A stretch of 6,945 nt of DNA from Saprospiraceae bacterium (GTDB taxonomy: Bacteria; Bacteroidota; Bacteroidia; Chitinophagales; Saprospiraceae): positions 1 through 6,945 of the forward strand of contig JALZVN010000192.1 of NCBI GenBank assembly GCA_023299965.1, written 5' to 3'. The position numbers and the translations under genes are program-made. The notes below the pieces were generated by a model. It worked only from the letters and a program-made list of their open reading frames with translations. It was not told the DNA's origin and did no database searches. The first letter of the stretch is position 1; every line of letters begins with the position of its first letter. Positions 4,282 through 6,945 of this stretch are shown piece by piece.

Positions 4282-6945
4282 ATGTATACTGTTGCCTGGG
4301 TGCTATTGTCCACCATCTCCATTTCATATTTAAGTTTTAGTGATTCTACTAACTCACCTTTTAGATCATCTGTGGCTGCCTCAGGGACAGTTACCTATGT
4401 TACAACGGCTGGGGCAGGAAATGCAAGTGGTTCGGATTGGGACAACGCTAGACCATCTAGTTTATTGAAATCAACAATAGAAGCAGGAGGCACAATCTAC
4501 ATTGGTGCAGGGTCTTATTCTCCAGGTTCATCTATTAATATAAGTCAAAATGTTTGTGTTATAGGTGGCTTTCCTCTTGGGGCTACAGGTACTGATATTT
4601 GTAATTACGATCCTATTGCTAACTCTACTATCATTGATGCTGTAGGTGGGGATAGAGTATTTTTAGCTAATGTTGTTGATTCTTTAGAGTTGAGAGGTTT
4701 GGTTTTGCAAGGCGGGAATACTACTGGTGATGGTGGGGCATTATTGAGCTCACTGGCTATAACTACACCAATAGCGTGGAAATTTACAGACTTGAAAATA
4801 ACTAACAATACTTCAGCATTAGGATCGATAGCGATCTACAATAAGAATAATGTAAATACGGAAATTTCATTTTCTAATTGTGTATTTTATGACAATACGG
4901 CTACTTCTGGAGGTGGATTATATTTAAATAACGTTTATAATGACTTAAATAGTAGTGCTTTAAATACAGGTAAACTTGTTGTCGAAGATTGCGTTTTTAA
5001 TGACAATACTGCTACAGGAGATAGTGGTGGCGCAACTTATGCTATAGGTTCTCATCAATGGACTTTTAGGAGCGCAACTTTTTGTAGCAACAGGGTTTTA
5101 GGGACTAATGCTAAAGGTGGTGCACAAAGATTTGTGAATTGTAATTCGGCTATTATTGATGATTGTAGTTTCAATATCAATTACTCCGAAACTACTGGTG
5201 GAGCGATATACACTACTGGGTCAACTGTTACCATTTTAGATTCTGATTTTGTAAACAATTCTACAATTAATACTGGATCTGGAGGAGCGATATATGGTTT
5301 TGTTACAGGGGGTATTAATATCGCAAATTCTACTTTTTATGATAACGAATCTGGAGCAGGTGGCGCTGTATATTGTGCTTCTGCTGGCGGATCATCGTTT
5401 CCTAATGTAATTGATGGTTGTATTTTTTCATCAAATGAAGCTCATGAGAATAGTTCGGGTACGACTGATGGGGGTGGTGCCATTTATTTTTCTAGAGATA
5501 TTAGCATTTTAAATTCAAAGTTTGTTGATAATACAGTTCCTGTGAACGCATGGGGTGGGGCGATACAAAATCGGGAAGCAAACGGAGCATTGGCAGGAAA
5601 TATTTTTCACAATAACTTAAAAGGAACAGACCCAGATATAGCGGGTAGCGATTTAGGTGCTTTTAATTCTGCCAGTAATTACTCCCCAATGAGTGATAAT
5701 AAAATGCAGCTTGTATCTAGCGCCTCCTATATGAATCAAGGTGGAGGTACAAATAGTTTCTCTTTTACCAATGATACATTTGGCAATATGGATACGGGGT
5801 CGTTGCCAGCTGCGCCAAGCATAGCTTGCCCAATTGATCTACAATTATTTCAGGCAAGCAGTAGTTTAGAATGTTTGACGAGTGATAATTGTGGCTGCCC
5901 ACCTGGAGGGATAACCTATTCCACCCTTAGTCATCCTCATACTGTTCCCTTAGGTGAAATTCATTGCTTAGCTGGTGTGGGTGCATTTAATGCAATTGGT
6001 GAACAATTGACTATATTAGGAGACTTATATGTACTGTCTGACGCAAGTCTAGAAGTTGATAATGAAGCTTCAATATCAATGGGCAACAATGCTAATTTGA
6101 TTGTCTGTGAAGATGGAAATGTCTACCAAAATCAAGCAATTATAAATTACGATAATAATAATACTATTTACAATTTTGGTTGGGTGCAAATATGTGGTGC
6201 ATTCATGGATTTTAGTAGTATTCTTATGGGTGATAAATCATTGACAGTAGTGAATTCAAGTCATTTAGACATAGTTGGTTCGCTTGGTTTTTTAGGGCTA
6301 AATACAGAAAATGCTTATTTACACTTAGACGCTTCTTTTATAAATGGCAATAACGCTGGAATTGTTTGTCTTAATAGTGATCTAGAAATAGTTGTTGAAA
6401 TTGCAAATACCTCAATTTCGCCTACTTGTGCCACAGATTGCAATGGATGCCCAGAAATGAGTTCTATCACAGATGTATGTAATGATGGATCAGTTGAGGC
6501 GGCTTATTGGGCTCTTCGATCCGCACCTTCAGAAATATGTGGTAATGGTATTGATGACGATGGAGATGGGCAAATCGATGAGCCTTACCCAGGAGGAGTA
6601 GAAGGTGATTTGCAACTTTGGTTGAATGGAGGAGTAGGTACCAACACCATAGTTGATGGAGCAGATGTGAACGCTTGGCAAGATCAATCTGGGAATAATT
6701 ATTCTGCAAATTCAGATGTGAACGCAACTGATTTTCCACTATTTGAAGAGAATGCTATAAATTTTCATCCTGCCATTGAGTTTGATGGTACCTATACAGA
6801 TGATTTTTCTGATGGACTACATTTAGGATCAGATTATATAACCTCACAAAAAGATGGGATTACAATTTTTATAGTCTTGCAACAAATTAATCCAGGGACG
6901 AGAAGTGATTTTATTTTTGATTTCGAGTCATACGGTCTGTCCTGG
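4282..6945 (+). CDS. Large exported parallel beta-helix protein with PMP-like repeats, Ca-binding-like motif and LamG/jellyroll-type domain (3'-truncated by the window)
   Basis: The frame is open from after the TAG at 4228-4230 to the right edge, 888 residues from the ATG at 4282. That ATG is followed by a hydrophobic run (TVAWVLLSTISI) and a VAA-S cleavage-like site. An upstream GTG (4234) would add a basic N-terminus and is a real alternative. Residues about 36-510 form a secreted beta-helix: an opening TVTYVTTAGAGNASGSDWDN module, then GGA[ILV]Y-type turns at 4732, 4909, 5026, 5116, 5197, 5281, 5359, 5473 and 5554, alternating with FxxN motifs (FYDN, FNDN, FCSN, FVNN, FSSN, FVDN, FHNN) as in Chlamydia PMP repeats. 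A Cys-rich beta region follows (about 514-750), then CGNGIDDDGDGQIDEP (753-768), a Ca-binding-like linker. The last part, from about 777, is a LamG/jellyroll-like module (LQLWLNGG, WQDQSGNN, PAIEFDG). A T9SS signal would be expected beyond the window. Adhesion or glycan binding is inferred, not shown. Confidence 0.92.
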   Translation, partial: MYTVAWVLLSTISISYLSFSDSTNSPFRSSVAASGTVTYVTTAGAGNASGSDWDNARPSSLLKSTIEAGGTIYIGAGSYSPGSSINISQNVCVIGGFPLGATGTDICNYDPIANSTIIDAVGGDRVFLANVVDSLELRGLVLQGGNTTGDGGALLSSLAITTPIAWKFTDLKITNNTSALGSIAIYNKNNVNTEISFSNCVFYDNTATSGGGLYLNNVYNDLNSSALNTGKLVVEDCVFNDNTATGDSGGATYAIGSHQWTFRSATFCSNRVLGTNAKGGAQRFVNCNSAIIDDCSFNINYSETTGGAIYTTGSTVTILDSDFVNNSTINTGSGGAIYGFVTGGINIANSTFYDNESGAGGAVYCASAGGSSFPNVIDGCIFSSNEAHENSSGTTDGGGAIYFSRDISILNSKFVDNTVPVNAWGGAIQNREANGALAGNIFHNNLKGTDPDIAGSDLGAFNSASNYSPMSDNKMQLVSSASYMNQGGGTNSFSFTNDTFGNMDTGSLPAAPSIACPIDLQLFQASSSLECLTSDNCGCPPGGITYSTLSHPHTVPLGEIHCLAGVGAFNAIGEQLTILGDLYVLSDASLEVDNEASISMGNNANLIVCEDGNVYQNQAIINYDNNNTIYNFGWVQICGAFMDFSSILMGDKSLTVVNSSHLDIVGSLGFLGLNTENAYLHLDASFINGNNAGIVCLNSDLEIVVEIANTSISPTCATDCNGCPEMSSITDVCNDGSVEAAYWALRSAPSEICGNGIDDDGDGQIDEPYPGGVEGDLQLWLNGGVGTNTIVDGADVNAWQDQSGNNYSANSDVNATDFPLFEENAINFHPAIEFDGTYTDDFSDGLHLGSDYITSQKDGITIFIVLQQINPGTRSDFIFDFESYGLSW

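Noticed and set aside
4137..4340. 67-codon plus-strand open frame before the beta-helix gene
   Set aside because: It overlaps the beginning of the better supported gene in another frame and has no recognisable features.
4732..5560. DNA repeat array or CRISPR-like array
   Set aside because: The periodicity is at the protein level (beta-helix turns) with variable spacing and diverged DNA, all inside one open frame.
6467..6739. 90-codon minus-strand open frame
   Set aside because: It is antisense to the continuous beta-helix/LamG reading frame and has shadow-like composition rich in His and Leu.

Overview
The window reads as accessory or surface-protein DNA from a member of the Bacteroidota, probably a Saprospiria/Lewinella-like or flavobacterial lineage. 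The reasons are a C-terminal type IX secretion (T9SS) type B sorting domain with the FSPNGDGVND and FNRWGNQVF motifs, a GNGIDDDGDGQIDEP motif followed by a LamG-like domain, AT-rich intergenic DNA without clear Shine-Dalgarno sites, and a terminator followed by a GGCTATCC-type intergenic repeat. The lineage is an inference; no marker gene is present.

Layout. Bases 1-2127 (+) are the 3' part of a large secreted, modular, repeat-containing protein ending in the T9SS type B signal. A strong intrinsic terminator follows at 2157-2189. Bases 2190-2642 hold no gene; they contain a structured terminator-linked repeat, two copies of an 18-nt palindromic motif and two abutting hairpins. Bases about 2643-3876 are one IS110-family insertion sequence on the minus strand. 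Its DEDD transposase is broken near its C-terminus by a frameshift, and the missing C-terminus (about 62 residues) is still readable in another frame down to 2679. The long leader upstream of the transposase holds a bulged hairpin with an 11-bp perfect stem that is a good candidate for the IS110 bridge RNA (seekRNA). Short inverted repeats mark the likely ends. Bases 3877-4281 hold no gene but contain a 181-183 bp structure bounded by imperfect 24-28 nt inverted repeats and flanked by TA, which looks like a MITE. From about 4282 to the right edge (+, still open) runs a second large exported protein: a signal-peptide-like N-terminus, a parallel beta-helix with Chlamydia-PMP-like GGAI/FxxN repeats, a Cys-rich region, a Ca-binding-like DDDGDG motif and a LamG/jellyroll-type domain.

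How it fits together. The two large genes are independent cell-surface or secreted proteins, the first certainly T9SS cargo and the second probably so. They are separated by a terminator and a patch of mobile and repeat DNA where insertions do no damage. The element worth most attention is the IS110 copy: its protein is disabled, but its candidate guide RNA and both ends look preserved, and a loop strand of the candidate RNA matches the element's right boundary.
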